Source: Melieria omissa | Taxonomy: Eukaryota; Arthropoda; Insecta; Diptera; Ulidiidae | DNA length: 64,000 nucleotides | Assembly (NCBI GenBank): GCA_963971225.1 | Contig: OZ020270.1 | Span: 72,184,432-72,248,431, forward strand | Reading direction: 5' to 3' | Shown here: positions 40,066 to 50,661 of the stretch, in pieces | How the letters are laid out: each line of letters starts with the position of its first letter | How positions within the stretch are numbered: position 1 is the first letter of the stretch | The notes under the pieces: generated by a model | What the model saw: the letters and a program-made list of their open reading frames with translations, nothing else | Database searches by the model: none | Told to the model about the DNA's origin: nothing | Position numbers and translations under genes: made by a program

Positions 40066-40589
40066 TTTTGTTTTCAAAAAATTAATTTATGTGATTTATT
40101 TTTCCCCTTGTACGCAAACTTATTCTGACTAGTGTATGTGATATGTAAAAGTTAAAAGCAAAAAATATTTTGTTTTTATAAAAAAATTTTTGAAAACGGA
40201 TTTTTTTCGAAAAAAAAACCCATGCTTGAGTTATAATAAATGTATTACCATATTAAAGCCTGTTATAAATATATTTTTTTAATTTTTTTTAACTCAACCC
40301 TTGGTCCGAAGCTATTTCGCATTCACCCTCGCCATCAGTTTCGGACAATGAGAGCCGAAGGGGGTTGTACAAAGTACCTGCTATATTAAAAAACGTTTTA
40401 AAGGATCTAGATTTCTAGCTTTATATTATTTTAAAAGCTTAAATTCCGCCAAATAGACATTAAAACCTTTTTTACTTACATGGTATTGTGGAATTGAATG
40501 TTTTGCGTGACACTAAAAGCCTTCAATTGTATTTATGTTTTGGTTATATTTTTTCATTACATAGTAGGTGGTAGTAACCTGCAGTTTTT

Positions 40590-40941
40590 CTGTATTCAAA
40601 TACTTTTTGTGAGGCCTTCCTTTGCCCGGTCTTCAAAAAAATAACTCTCAGGGGAGTAACTAAGGCATCGGGATCAATAAAGTGTTTACAATATTTTTGT
40701 ATTCGAAATCATGATGCGCGGTTGTGCTTCTAAGCAATAAATTTTATAATCGTAACTTCGGCTTCGCGGCCAAAAGTATTTCTGCATTCAAATACCTTTT
40801 GTGTCGCCGGCCTTCGGCCTTATGTGTTGCTTATATTTTTCCACTATATGAAGGGGGGTCTTCCTTCAAAAAAATAATCCTCATGGGAGTAACTAGGGTA
40901 TCGGGATCAGTAAAGTGCTTACAGTATTTTTGTATTCAAAT
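40590..40941. repeat. Direct dimer with offset of about 193 bp
   Basis: 40590-40711 and 40782-40941 share ATTCAAATACyTTTTGTG, TTCAAAAAAATAA, GGGAGTAACTA and CATCGGGATCA-type blocks. A satellite-like duplication outside the Tc1 element. The stretch 40137-40589 to its left has nothing recognisable. Confidence 0.75.
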
Positions 40942-41009
40942 CCTATGATTGTCAAAGATCGTGCCTAAGCAATATTGCAACATATGCTTTTAACTCAATT
41001 TAAATATTC

Positions 41010-41522
41010 ATATAAGTTAAGGCACGTTGTCAGAGCGTGACAATTTTGGACACGTCGACACAACGTGACACTAACTTCAAGGCCAAACCTCAGCAACTTC
41101 AATAACTTCAGCACGAATTCCATTTGTAACCCAACACTTAATTTCAATGTCAAAATTATCGCGAAGTCCCAACGTATTCCCATGGGAACGACAAGCTGCA
41201 AAGCGACAAGTGGAGTTGTAGGCTTCTTCATGTTAAAATTAAGTTAGTTGGCTACCGCACCTCATCAAACACAGATCGTAACCTCCATAGGAGGGAAATA
41301 AAAAATCAAAGGCTAAAATAAACAACGTGTTTTATTTGAACTTGAAAGTTGAAGGATAAGATAACTAAAGGCTAAAGGGCTAAAAACTAAGGCTAAAATA
41401 AACAACGTGTTTTATTTGAACCTAAAAAACAAGTTAATTGGCGCCCCACGTTGGGCGTTAGTGTCACGTTGTGTCGACGTGTCCAAAATTGTCACGCTCT
41501 GACAACGCGCCTTAACTTATAT
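41010..41522. mobile_element. 0.5-kb element with 66-bp near-perfect terminal inverted repeats
   Basis: Arms 41010-41075 and 41457-41522 match at 65 of 66 positions and contain GTCAGAGCGTGACAATTTTG. Inside are two direct copies of GGCTAAAATAAACAACGTGT (about 41310 and 41391) and, at 41439, TGGCGCCCCACGTTGGGCG, which looks like an LTR-retroelement primer-binding site. Class uncertain: foldback DNA element or rearranged LTR remnant. The Gypsy provirus begins at its right edge. Confidence 0.65.
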
Positions 41523-41524
41523 AT

Positions 41525-41916
41525 TGTTACGAAAATTAATTCACAGGTTCGTTTGGATTGGTTTTGAAAATAAAACAACTTCAATTACTCAGCAAAAATC
41601 AACAATCACTTTATTTACAGATTTACACTTCGCTTGTATCTACACTTGTTACCACTTTGCTTGCTCAACACAGACTCGACCCCTTGCGCTGCCACTGCTG
41701 CTTTTATACCAGTTTTCTTATCGCGCCGAAGTTTCTTGCAACTTCCAATTGGAAAGCGCTCGACCATTCTCGCACAGCCCATTTCTTCGAGAACCATCCT
41801 TGCCACATCGGACTATACCAAGCGAATTTATACCAGTTTCGCTGTACTTCAAAGTGCATGCCTAAAAGTATGCTTGTAAAGCGTTCATGCACAGCACAAA
41901 GTGCCTTTTCGTTTCA
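41525..41916 (-). repeat. Gypsy copy A 3' LTR
   Basis: Matches 46990-47383 along its length with scattered differences (for example CCCCTTGCGCTGCCACTGC against CCCACTGCGCTGCACACTGC), so it is older than the BEL insertion. Confidence 0.92.
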
Positions 41917-41927
41917 TTGCCCATCAC

Positions 41928-42818
41928 TCAGACTTGTTCGTCCCGAACAAGTACCGAGGCTCCGCCGGAGTAAGATGCCAGGCGCTCCAAATGGACTACT
42001 TTCAACCTGGCGTTTCTGTTGCCGCAGCGTTGAACCCTGTACACCACGTCATTAATCCTGGTCACGACCTTGTACGGTCCTTCCCATGACGTTTGAAGCT
42101 TTGGAGACAAACCTTTCCTCCGCTGCGGGTTGTAAAGCATTACTAGATCGCCTTCTTGGAACCCCGCTGTGTTAGCTCGTAGATCATATCTGGCTTTCAT
42201 CTTATCGCTGACCAGTTGGATACGGTCCCTTATAAACTGGTGGATTTCTTCCAGCTCCGATCGCTTATTAACTGCATAATCCGTCTTAGCGCCTTCCGTC
42301 GTGCTGACCACTCCGAACTTCAAGTCAGCAGGCAACCTCAGCTCCGTGCCGAACACTGCTCGGGTTGGAGTGAGTGCTGTTGTATCGTGCGGGGCTGCCC
42401 TATACGCCATCAAGAACAGCGGAATATGCGTGTCCCAATCCTTTCGATTTTTGCCTACTACTTTCCGCAGATATTCCTCCAGCGTTCGATTGAATCGTTC
42501 CACCATGCCGTCGGACTGGGGATGCAAAGGACAGGTGCGCGTTTTCCTTATTCCTAGTAGCTCACACACTTCCTTTAATACCAAAGACTCGAAATTCCGG
42601 CCTTGATCCGAGTGCAACTCCAGTGGAACTCCAAATCTGGCCACCCAGTTGTTTACCAGCATTGCCGCGACCGTAGAGGCCTCCTGGTTAGGAATAGGAT
42701 ACACTTCAGGCCATTTGCTAAAATAGTCTATTACCAACAGCACATATTTGTTGCCTTGAGTGCTAAGTGGGAATGGCCCGGCGACGTCCATGGCAAATCG
42801 CTCAAAGGGCGCTCCCAT
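41928..42818 (-). pseudogene. Gypsy integrase core and C-terminal domain
   Basis: 296 residues: MDVAGPFPLS (first catalytic Asp), HSDQGRNFES (second Asp), SDGMVERFNRTLEEYL (Glu), then RYDLRANTAGFQEGDLVMLYN and WEGPYKVVTRINDVVYRVQ, the GPY/F module. It integrates the element's cDNA. The zinc-binding N-terminal part (42825-43160) is separated by a single in-frame TAG at about 42822-42824, where a Gln is expected. The domain itself is otherwise intact. Confidence 0.9.
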
Positions 42819-42824
42819 GTTGTA

Positions 42825-43160
42825 CTACTGCATGCGGCCCCGAGATCTTCTTGTTGGCCTTTTCGCAGCCGAACATCGATCACAGCTCTTAATCCAATCG
42901 GCGACAGACTCCTGGCATCCTACGCAGTAGAATCGTCTTTTTATTTTGGCGACAGTTTTTGTGATGCCTAGGTGCCCTCCGCTGGAGTCGCTATGGTATG
43001 CCTCGATCACCTCGTTGATCCTGCATTTCGGGATTTCAATTAGGGAATTGCTGGTCCGGCCATCCTCACTCTCCCACTTGCGGTATAGGCAACCATCAGA
43101 CAGCCGCAAACTTTGCCACTGCGCCCAGTAAGCCTTCGCGATCGGGCTCTCACCGGCCAT
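42825..43160 (-). pseudogene. Gypsy integrase zinc-binding domain
   Basis: Contains YHSDSSGGHLGITKTVAKI and CVGCQESVADWIKSCDRC, the H2C2 zinc finger of retroviral-type integrases. It is joined to the catalytic core except for one stop codon, and shifted in frame relative to the RNase H upstream. Confidence 0.88.
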
Positions 43161-43199
43161 CTCCTGCCAGTCTGGACGTGCGCCTTGCTCCTTGCCTTC

Positions 43200-44342
43200 A
43201 ATGATTTTTTAAGATCCGCATCCTCGCGCTGGTCCTTTTGTATCCTCTGCGCAGACCACTCCTCCTCTGGTATAACGCTGACCAATCGCACGTCCACTAT
43301 CTGCTCTTTGCTTTCGTCTCGCGAACAATGCCTGCATTCGGTTTTGTACGGACGGCGTGACAAGGCAACGGCATTTCCATGGCTTCTACCCTTGCGATGC
43401 TCTACCGTGTAGTTGTAGCTCTGCACTCGCTCGATCCACCGCGCCAACTGGCCTTCCGGATCTTTAAAGTTCAGCAGCCATTTCAATGCCGCATGATCTG
43501 TGCGCAGGCGAAACTTTTGCCCATACAGGTATTTATGGAAGTGTTTCACGCATTCCAATACTGCGAGCAACTCCCTCCGTGTCACACAGTAGTTGCGTTC
43601 CGGCTTTGACAAAATTTTGCTGTAGTAGGCTATCACTTGTTCTTGGCCATCTATTATCTGTGATAGCACAACACCAATACTATGCCCACTTGCATCTGTA
43701 TCCAGCACAAACATCTCTCCAGGCACGGGGAAGGCCAGAATTGGAGCAGTGCACAATTTTTCCTTCAGTCGTGCAAAAGCCTGCTCCTGCTTTTCGCCCC
43801 ACGCGAAGGCTTGATTCTTTTTCGTCAGTTTGTGCAAGCTGCCAGCTATGTTCGCAAATCCAGGAACGAATCTTCGGTAGTATGTGCACAGGCCCAGGAA
43901 ACTGCGAAGTTCGTGTAGTTTGCATGGTCGGGGCCACTGCTTCACCGCCGTGATTTTGCCTTCATCCGTATGTACTCCGCGGGTGGAAACCGTGTGACCC
44001 AGATACTTGACCTCCTTTTGAAACAGCGAGCACTTCTTTGGGTTGAGTTTAAGCCCAGTTTTCTGTATTCGCTCGAATACCTCCTTTAGCTTTCCCAGGA
44101 GGTCGTCAAAGCTTTTACCCATCACGATTATGTCGTCCAGGTAGACCAGACATGTCCGCCAATGCAGCCCTTTTAGCACACGTTTTCTCCTTGTCCTTGT
44201 CTGCAAGCTCCACCTGCCAATAGCCGCTGCGTAAGTCGAGTGTGGAAAACCACTGTGTGCCTGACAGTGTGTCCAGGGTGTCATCGATCCGAGGTAGTGG
44301 ATAGCTGTCCTTTTTAGTCACGTCATTGAGCTTTCCACACAA
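43200..44342 (-). pseudogene. Gypsy reverse transcriptase (deleted) and RNase H
   Basis: From the 5' side: SYPLPRIDDTLDTLSGTQW and FSTLDLRSGYWQVELADKD (first catalytic Asp, 44342 to about 44190). A deletion then removes the block that should carry the FxVMPFGLxNAPxTFQ motif and shifts frame. The palm resumes with CLVYLDDIIVMGKSF (about 44150), YLGHTVSTRGV and FLGLCTYYRRFV, then RNase H: FVLDTDASGHSIGVVLSQ, ELLAVLECVKHFHKYL, FRLRTDHAALKWLL. Loss of the central RT block makes this copy incapable of copying itself. Confidence 0.88.
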
Positions 44343-44619
44343 AATCGGGTACTGCTATCCTTTTTCTTGACTAGCACGACCGGCGAACACCAAGGGCTTT
44401 ACGACGGCTCTATGACCTTTTCTTTACCCATACTTTCGATTAAAGTTGCGACCTCCTCCCTCTTGGCCAGAGGAACTCGTCTTGGCGGTTAGCGGATTGG
44501 TTTCGCACTTCCGGTGTCGATGTTGTGTTTCACTATGGCTGTTCTTCCGCCCGCTTCCGTTGCAAATATTGACCCATAGTGCTGTAGGAGTGACCGTGCC
44601 TTCTGTTTCTGCTCGGCTG

Positions 44620-45568
44620 TCAATTCGCTGCTCCACTGGTTCTGCGGTATGGCGTCCATGTTAGAACCGCTTTTCTTCCTCCGGGTGGACTGCTTTCGCA
44701 ATTGACAACTGCTTCAGCCTCTCTACACTCGCCAATGACCGCATCTTTTCCGACATATCTGGGTGTGTTCAGTGGGTTGAGTATCCTGACTGGTATTTTG
44801 CCATTTTTGGGTTCCACTAATGTACGTCCGATAATTATGTTGTCGTATCTTTGTTTTGGCGCTTCTACAACCCACAGCCGACTTGTCCCATCGTCCTCGT
44901 CCACCTTTGCCCACACAATCGCCTCGGAATTCGCTGGTACCTTCTGGTGTTGACACGAGACAACTTTCCTTACCGCCACGCTTCGCTCATAGCCAGTGTG
45001 CAGGGGGAATTCAACGTTGGCATACCTCAGCACATTTTCTTTCAGGTCCAGCGTAAAACCGTGCCTAATCATGAAATCCACGCCGATAATCTCGTCGTCC
45101 ATTATATCCGCGACGATGAACTCATGTTCCAGGCTGCTGGTGCCGATAGCAATCGTTTTTGTTAATTTCCCTCTTACCGGCGCACGCTCGCCAGTCGCAG
45201 TCCGCAGCTGTATGCCATGCAGTGGTTCCCAGTTCTTCAGAAGCTTCCTTTTTATGATCGAATATGACGCTCCAGTATCCAGTGTCAACACGAAAAACTT
45301 TCCGTCTATCTTTCCTTCAATCGTCAAGCTGCTGGGCTGTCGTTTCAACTGCGAGACAAGGACGGTGGGGCAGCAGGTTGTGGGGATCAGCTCTCGCCCC
45401 TTTGGCGTCGTCCTCAGCCCGGCGCTTGTTGGCTGGGCCTCGATTGTCAGTATTCCTCGCTTCAGGCAATTGCGATCGAGAACGGGAACGCCTCTTTCGT
45501 TGACGGCAGTCTCGTGATATGTGACCCTGCTTGCCGCATGCCCAACTAACAATTTTAGAGGAGACCAC
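44620..45568 (-). pseudogene. Gypsy zinc knuckle and aspartic protease region
   Basis: The frame ending at 45317 has CGKQGHISRDCRQRKRRSRS, the CCHC knuckle plus basic tail of Gag nucleocapsid. The overlapping frame (44620-45552) contains FVLTLDTGASYSIIKRK, the protease active site, and EIIGVDFMIRHGF, the second flap-side motif. The frame change between them may be a real gag-pol frameshift site or a mutation; copy B has the same knuckle but cannot settle it. Confidence 0.85.
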
Positions 45569-45670
45569 CCGTGGCCTGCCTGGTGTTTCAGAGCTTATGG
45601 CCTGGATCGAAATGTCGCTGTCCGGCTGGATTTGGCGTATCCTTGCAGGTGCATACCGATTGCCTCCAAT

Positions 45671-46924
45671 CTATGTCGCCTCATATGTCATCGCGCTGGT
45701 TACCGTCTCCTTAAATGTCGACTTGCCCATCATCAACGCACTGCGACGTGTCTCGGGATCATGAAGACCTTCAATGAACGACTCAATCTTCATCCTCTCT
45801 AGATCATTAGCGCCGAATTTTGGGTAGCACAACTGTACGAGCCGCTCAATGTCTGCTGCATATGTCTGCAGCGCCTCGTTGGCTCTTTGCTTGCGGTTCT
45901 TCAGCTCACAGTAGTACAGCGTATGGTTGTGCTCGTTGCTGTACTTTGCTGCCAATGCTCTCATGACGGCCTCATAATCACTTCTCGAACATTCCGGAAC
46001 TGATCTCATTACCTCAGCCGCAGCACCTTTCAGCGCCAGTGCCAATCTCCGACCCTTCCTGATATCGGTCCACTGATTTTCCAAAGCAGCTAAGTCGAAT
46101 TGCAGTTTAAATGTATCGAACGGCGTACCACCATCATAAGTAGGCACTTCTGTACGGGTGGCGAAACTTTCCGGAACCGGCGGCAAACATTCTCGTGGCT
46201 GTACCTCTCTAAGCCGCTCATCGATTTTCCTGCTTACCGAATCCTCCAGACTGCCAACTCGTCTGTCCCACTTGTCCATTCGCGTCTCAAGATGCTCAAC
46301 TTTCCCGTTCAGTCTATCGGAAATTTCCTCCACCTTCTGCTCTATGCGCGCAGAATTTGTCGCCATTTCTCGGTTGCACGCTTCCATTTGCTCCGATATT
46401 TCACGGGTCGCCGTTTCCATTCTCGCTATTTCTTGATTCGTAGTTTCCAGTATCGCTGCCATTTGCGCCGACATTTCGCGATTTTCATTTTCCATTTTGG
46501 CTATTTCTAGATTTGTCGTTTCGACTTTTGCCGAAATTTCCAGATTCGCAGTTTCTAGTTTCGCTGCCATTTGCGCCGACATTTCACGATTTTCATTTTC
46601 CATTTTGGCTGCCATTTCACGGTTGGAAGTCTCAAACATGCCTTTAAGTGCAACCATTAATCGGCTCATGTCCAATGCTTGTAGTGGCGCAGCCGCTGCA
46701 GTCGTACTTTGCAATGACGCAGCACCAGCAGGCGATTCCTCCACCTTGGCCGACGCCTCTTGTTCCTGCGTCCCGAACTCGTGTGCAGCCCAATCGATGC
46801 CTCGTGATTCACACGCCTCTCGCAAGCGCAGCTGCAACTCCACCTTTTCGCCAGCAGTCGGCAAATTCCAAGCAGCCAGCTCCTTCTTTAGCTGGTCCAC
46901 CTTCAACAGCTCAAGTTTAACCAT
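45671..46924 (-). CDS. Gypsy Gag with N-terminal SAP domain
   Basis: A 417-residue frame. Residues 4-38 (LELLKVDQLKKELAAWNLPT, then KVELQLRLREA) are a SAP motif, a helix-loop-helix that binds AT-rich DNA and is unusual in Gag. A coiled-coil region built of repeats such as ENREMSAQMAAKLETAN follows (about 95-230). The Gypsy Gag domain then runs from PTYDGGTPFDTFKLQFD to FIEGLHDPETRRSALMMGK. It ends at a frame break before the zinc knuckle. The ATG is 66 bases from the LTR side and conserved in copies B and C. Confidence 0.9.
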   Translation of the reverse strand: MVKLELLKVDQLKKELAAWNLPTAGEKVELQLRLREACESRGIDWAAHEFGTQEQEASAKVEESPAGAASLQSTTAAAAPLQALDMSRLMVALKGMFETSNREMAAKMENENREMSAQMAAKLETANLEISAKVETTNLEIAKMENENREMSAQMAAILETTNQEIARMETATREISEQMEACNREMATNSARIEQKVEEISDRLNGKVEHLETRMDKWDRRVGSLEDSVSRKIDERLREVQPRECLPPVPESFATRTEVPTYDGGTPFDTFKLQFDLAALENQWTDIRKGRRLALALKGAAAEVMRSVPECSRSDYEAVMRALAAKYSNEHNHTLYYCELKNRKQRANEALQTYAADIERLVQLCYPKFGANDLERMKIESFIEGLHDPETRRSALMMGKSTFKETVTSAMTYEAT

Positions 46925-46989
46925 GTCTGCGTTTTTATAATTTTATTTTGTTTACCTTCAGTAACACAATCCGAACTTCTGACACCAAA

Positions 46990-47383
46990 TGTTACGAAAA
47001 TTCTTTCACAGGTTCGTTTGGATTGGTTTTGCAAATAAAACAACTTGAATTACTCAGCTAAAATCAACAATCACTTTATTTACAGATTTACACTTCGCTT
47101 GTATCTACACTTGTTACCACTTTGCTTGCTCAACACAGACTCGACCCACTGCGCTGCACACTGCTGCTTTTATACCAGTATTCTTATCGCGCCGAAGTTT
47201 CTTGCAACTTCCAATTGGAAAGCGCTCGACCATTCTCGCACAGCCCATTTCTTCGAGAACCATCCTTGCCACATCGGACTATACCAAGCGAATTTATACC
47301 AGTTTCGCTGTACTTCAAAGTGCATGCCTAAAAGTATGCTTGCAAAAGCGTTCATGCACAGCACAAAGTACCTTTTCGTTTCA
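46990..47383 (-). repeat. Gypsy copy A 5' LTR
   Basis: 394 bp. See the paired LTR at 41525-41916. Followed on the left (minus-strand downstream) by the primer-binding site at about 46975-46989. Confidence 0.92.
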
Positions 47384-47387
47384 ATAT

Positions 47388-48515
47388 CAAATATATTTTA
47401 TTTTAAAGGGAATTCCACAGGCTACAATATGATGACAAACTTAATAATGGATTTTTTTGGAGGAAAAAATAATTTTGCAAAATTTGTCCAAAAAAACTAT
47501 ATTTCGCTTAAAACTTCTTATTAGTACACATTACATATCTAATGTTGCACATTAATAGAAAGGTATGAAAAACGCCTTTCATTTGATACCCACATCGCTA
47601 TGTAAGAGCATACTTATTGTTTTTTTTCACGAGGGTTCGCTATACTACATTTATGCCAAAGTTTTATATTACACCAGCAGAACTGAATATATTTACGTGG
47701 AATACGCGAGATCGAAAGGATTGGGATGGTCTATAAATCTGCGCCGTTTCAGACTTCTTTGCATCTCTTTCAACCAAAAGAAACTTGCTATGGCCAAAAA
47801 TACACTAAGTTTTGTAATTTTTCACAATTTGGCACAAATTTGTGAAGATGAATTTCACTCGTTCCTCGAATTTAAATGAAATCGCGCGATTTTCATCACA
47901 CGTAAAACAAATTCGTACGATTTGCAATTTAGTTTTAAATTTGTACGATTTCCATTACAAGGGTGTATAATACCGAAAAGTATGGAACATAAAGAGTGTG
48001 CATCACGTACAAGCAAAAACTTGAATGCGGGTGCTGATATCGCCACCCGTCTTCATGATGCGGGGGGTAGACAACAAGAGGAAACACTTGAAATGACAGC
48101 ACAATGCTCTGAGCGCAAATCATAGAAACACGAATGCCGCGTCTGCGCTGACTCGTTCATTCTCGCTCAATTGCCCGAAGAGGAGGACGACGATGTGCTT
48201 TTGTTCTTGTTGTTGCGCTTGCGAAAAGCTGAAATTGTAAAACCATGGCTCAATAATAAGGTTATAGCATCCCCGCAACACCAAAAACCACATGTTTTTT
48301 GTTGGTAGGATCGTTTATCGCTACTGTCAAAATCAGTTGATATTTTCCGACGAAAGAGGGAGAAACTGAAACAAACAAAAGTGATTGTTGCCAGACATGC
48401 TGTATTTGAGTGAAAAAACGGGAAAAGTGCTCAGGTCAGTTGTTTTCAGTCAGGTATTTTCATTTCAACCGATGCGGCAACACAGCACACGGACGATTTT
48501 GACAAAAGCGATAAA
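47388..48515. other. Non-coding stretch with one dispersed repeat
   Basis: The segment 47532-47605 matches the minus strand at 16355-16420. Around 47880-47960 there are diverged direct repeats of AATTCGTACGATTT. No gene or element ends are recognised in the rest. Confidence 0.5.
47532..47605 (+). repeat. Dispersed repeat shared with 16355-16420
   Basis: ATCTAATGTTGCACATTAAT, AGAAAGGTAT and TTTGATACCCACATCGCT appear in the same order as on the minus strand at 16355-16420. Confidence 0.7.
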
Positions 48516-48518
48516 TAA

Positions 48519-49680
48519 CACAGCGCAACAAAAAACACTTTTTTTCTGTTGCATGGAGTTTTTCTACTGTTTCTTACTAATTTGGGTGCGCTGATTCCGA
48601 ATCTACCCTCCGATTTTTTCTAGCAGCTCTAGTTTGTGAGATATAGGTACCCTGTCATTTTTTCAGTTTTTCCTCTACTTTTTCCATATTTTCGATCGTA
48701 GTTTCTAAACAAAAAAACCGATTGACATGATTTTCACCTTATCGCATTAACAACACCGCACGGCTTCTTTTCCGATGCAACTTATTTTTATAAATGTTAA
48801 AATGCCGCGGTAATTGGACCTCAAAGTTGGAAAAAATTGAATTTTAAGGCGTTTTCTTTGATGATCAAAAACATACACATTTTTTGTAAAACAATTAACG
48901 AGTTAGGTGTATAATGAAAGCCGACACATCAAGCAATACAACACAGCTAAATTATTTGGCGGAATACACACTCGCATCGAAATAACAGGAAAAATGTACC
49001 ATCGCGATTTTCATCACTTTTCATACTTTTTCCTTAAAAAATTAGGGGCCTGAAAATATGCAAAGTTTTTAATTTTTTGTATCGAGAAATTCAAAATATT
49101 TTTGTTTTTTGCTTGTATTCCAAACTATAAATGGAACATATAAAAGAGCATATTTTGAGGCTCCTAATTTTTTAAGGAAAAAGTATGAAAAGAGGTGAAA
49201 ATCGCTATGGTAAAGTTTTGTTATTATTTCGATGCGAATGTGTATTCCGCCAAATAATTTGGCTGTGTTGTATTGCTTGATGTTTCTTCTTAAGATATTC
49301 ATATACTTCGAAACTTGATTTATGAAACATCTGTACAATTTTCGCCATCAGAAAAAACGCCTTGAAATTCAATATTTTCTTACTTTGAAGCCTTATTACC
49401 ACGCCCATTTAGAACGCATAAAATTGATTAATGTCAGGTCAGATGGCGTGAAATGTTGTAAGTGCAACGATATAAAAATCATGTCTATAGGGTTATTGGT
49501 TCAGAAATAACAGTCGAAAACGAGAAAAAAACCGAGGAAAATTCGAAAAAGTGACACGCCCATTTTTTGCAAAAACTAGAGCTGTTACATAAAAACGGAG
49601 TATGGTTTTGAAAATAGCGTGGAAAAACGATTCAGATTCATGTAAAAAACTCCATGCAACAGACATGCTGTTGTGCAGTG
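48519..49680. mobile_element. Long-TIR element with TAA duplication (relative of 13124)
   Basis: Ends CACAGCGCAACA (48519) and complement CACTGCACAACA (to 49680) are flanked by TAA at 48516-48518 and 49681-49683. Inverted repeat arms extend inward: CTGTTGCATGGAGTTTTT near 48547 against the complement near 49650, and a second, stronger pair (48920-49070 against 49150-49290) with AAATTATTTGGCGGAATACA. No transposase. Confidence 0.85.
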
Positions 49681-49683
49681 TAA

Positions 49684-50653
49684 TCAGCCGGTGGCTTGCT
49701 ACAATCTTATAGTTGAGCCATGAGTAAAACGATTTCTATTTTCTGGCTGGCTTTTGTTCTTTTTCTATAAGCCTGCACGGCGTCTCATATTGCTTCTGAA
49801 CTCACTGCCGACTGTAGTGTGCGCAAAATCATAGACAATAAAATATGGCTGGCGTGGTGATCTATATGATCGCTACAGGCAATTAAAAAATAAATAATAA
49901 GTAATCAACACAGACAATTAAATAAAAATTGAATTGGAAAGAAAAGAAAACGTTTTTATTAGCCCGTAATAATTTTCCGTCCCGTTCTTTGGAACTTTTC
50001 TTACGGCCCACATATAATGCTTGTTTAAAAGAACTAAAATAACAAAATCTAATATTATAAATTTATGGTCACATTATTCGCCATGGAACCATTCAGGTGT
50101 AGAATATTTAAACTATTTTTAAACGTAGGCATGCCGTAATAACATTTTTCTTATGACAAAATACTAGTCTTATTATTTATTTCTATATTTAGTGCTTTAG
50201 TGTTTTCGCCCTATTGAAAGTCAATAGACCTATTAAATTATGTTTTTCCATACAATTTTTTAACCCTTGGTTTCTCCGTTAGATTTCGATAAAAAAAAAA
50301 CAAAATTAAAACACGCATCTAATTATTTTTGATTTCAAGTGTTTCACGAATTTTGAAGTCAATATGCCTATCAGTTCATTTTTTTTCGTAGTTTTCCCAT
50401 ATTCTCAAAATTGTAATCAACCATGTGAAAATATAAACAAATAATTTTACTTCGAACTCGCCACGTAAAAATATTTGTAAATATTTTAAATTGGGATCAA
50501 CCACCAAATTTCTAAATCAATCAAAGCATTGGCCAGGAAAAAGCCATACACCACAAAGATTCGATTGATGGTGAGCTGACAGCAATCTGTGCAGCAAAAC
50601 CAGTCGGCAACACAAAAAGGCATACACAATAAACGACAACACCAAAAACATTA
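49684..50653. other. Non-coding stretch, part resembles the hAT-type MITE at 3938
   Basis: Mostly featureless AT-rich DNA. Positions 50600-50645 (GCAGCAAAACCAGTCGGCAAC) resemble 4040-4085 in the 3938-5114 MITE, so a broken relative may lie here, interrupted by the MITE at 50662. Confidence 0.45.
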
Positions 50654-50661
50654 GCGAATCC

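Larger units (their letters stand above)
16427..40134 (+). mobile_element. Tc1/mariner element split by three large insertions
   Basis: The left end TA-CACAAGTCAAAAAAAGTTTG (16427) matches the right end complement TA-CACTAGTCAGAATAAGTTTG (to 40134), with TA at 16425-16426 and 40135-40136. A second copy of the core AGTTTGCGTACA lies about 160 bp inside each end (about 16599; on the other strand about 23448), the IR/DR arrangement known from Tc1-like elements. Removing the 894-bp MITE, the LOA/I-like LINE, the BEL provirus and one copy of each target duplication leaves 1,567 bp, the usual Tc1 length. Confidence 0.9.
41525..47383 (-). mobile_element. Ty3/Gypsy provirus, full length but inactive (copy A)
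   Basis: LTRs at 41525-41916 and 46990-47383 (392 and 394 bp, TG...CA, several differences). The flanks are ATAT at 41521-41524 and 47384-47387. Next to the 5' LTR on the minus strand is TGGTGTCAGAAGT, the primer-binding site. Coding order on the minus strand is gag (SAP domain), CCHC, protease, reverse transcriptase, RNase H, integrase. Frameshifts, an internal deletion in the polymerase and an in-frame stop disable it. No env. Copies B and C of the same family lie at 58214 and 60412. Confidence 0.93.
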
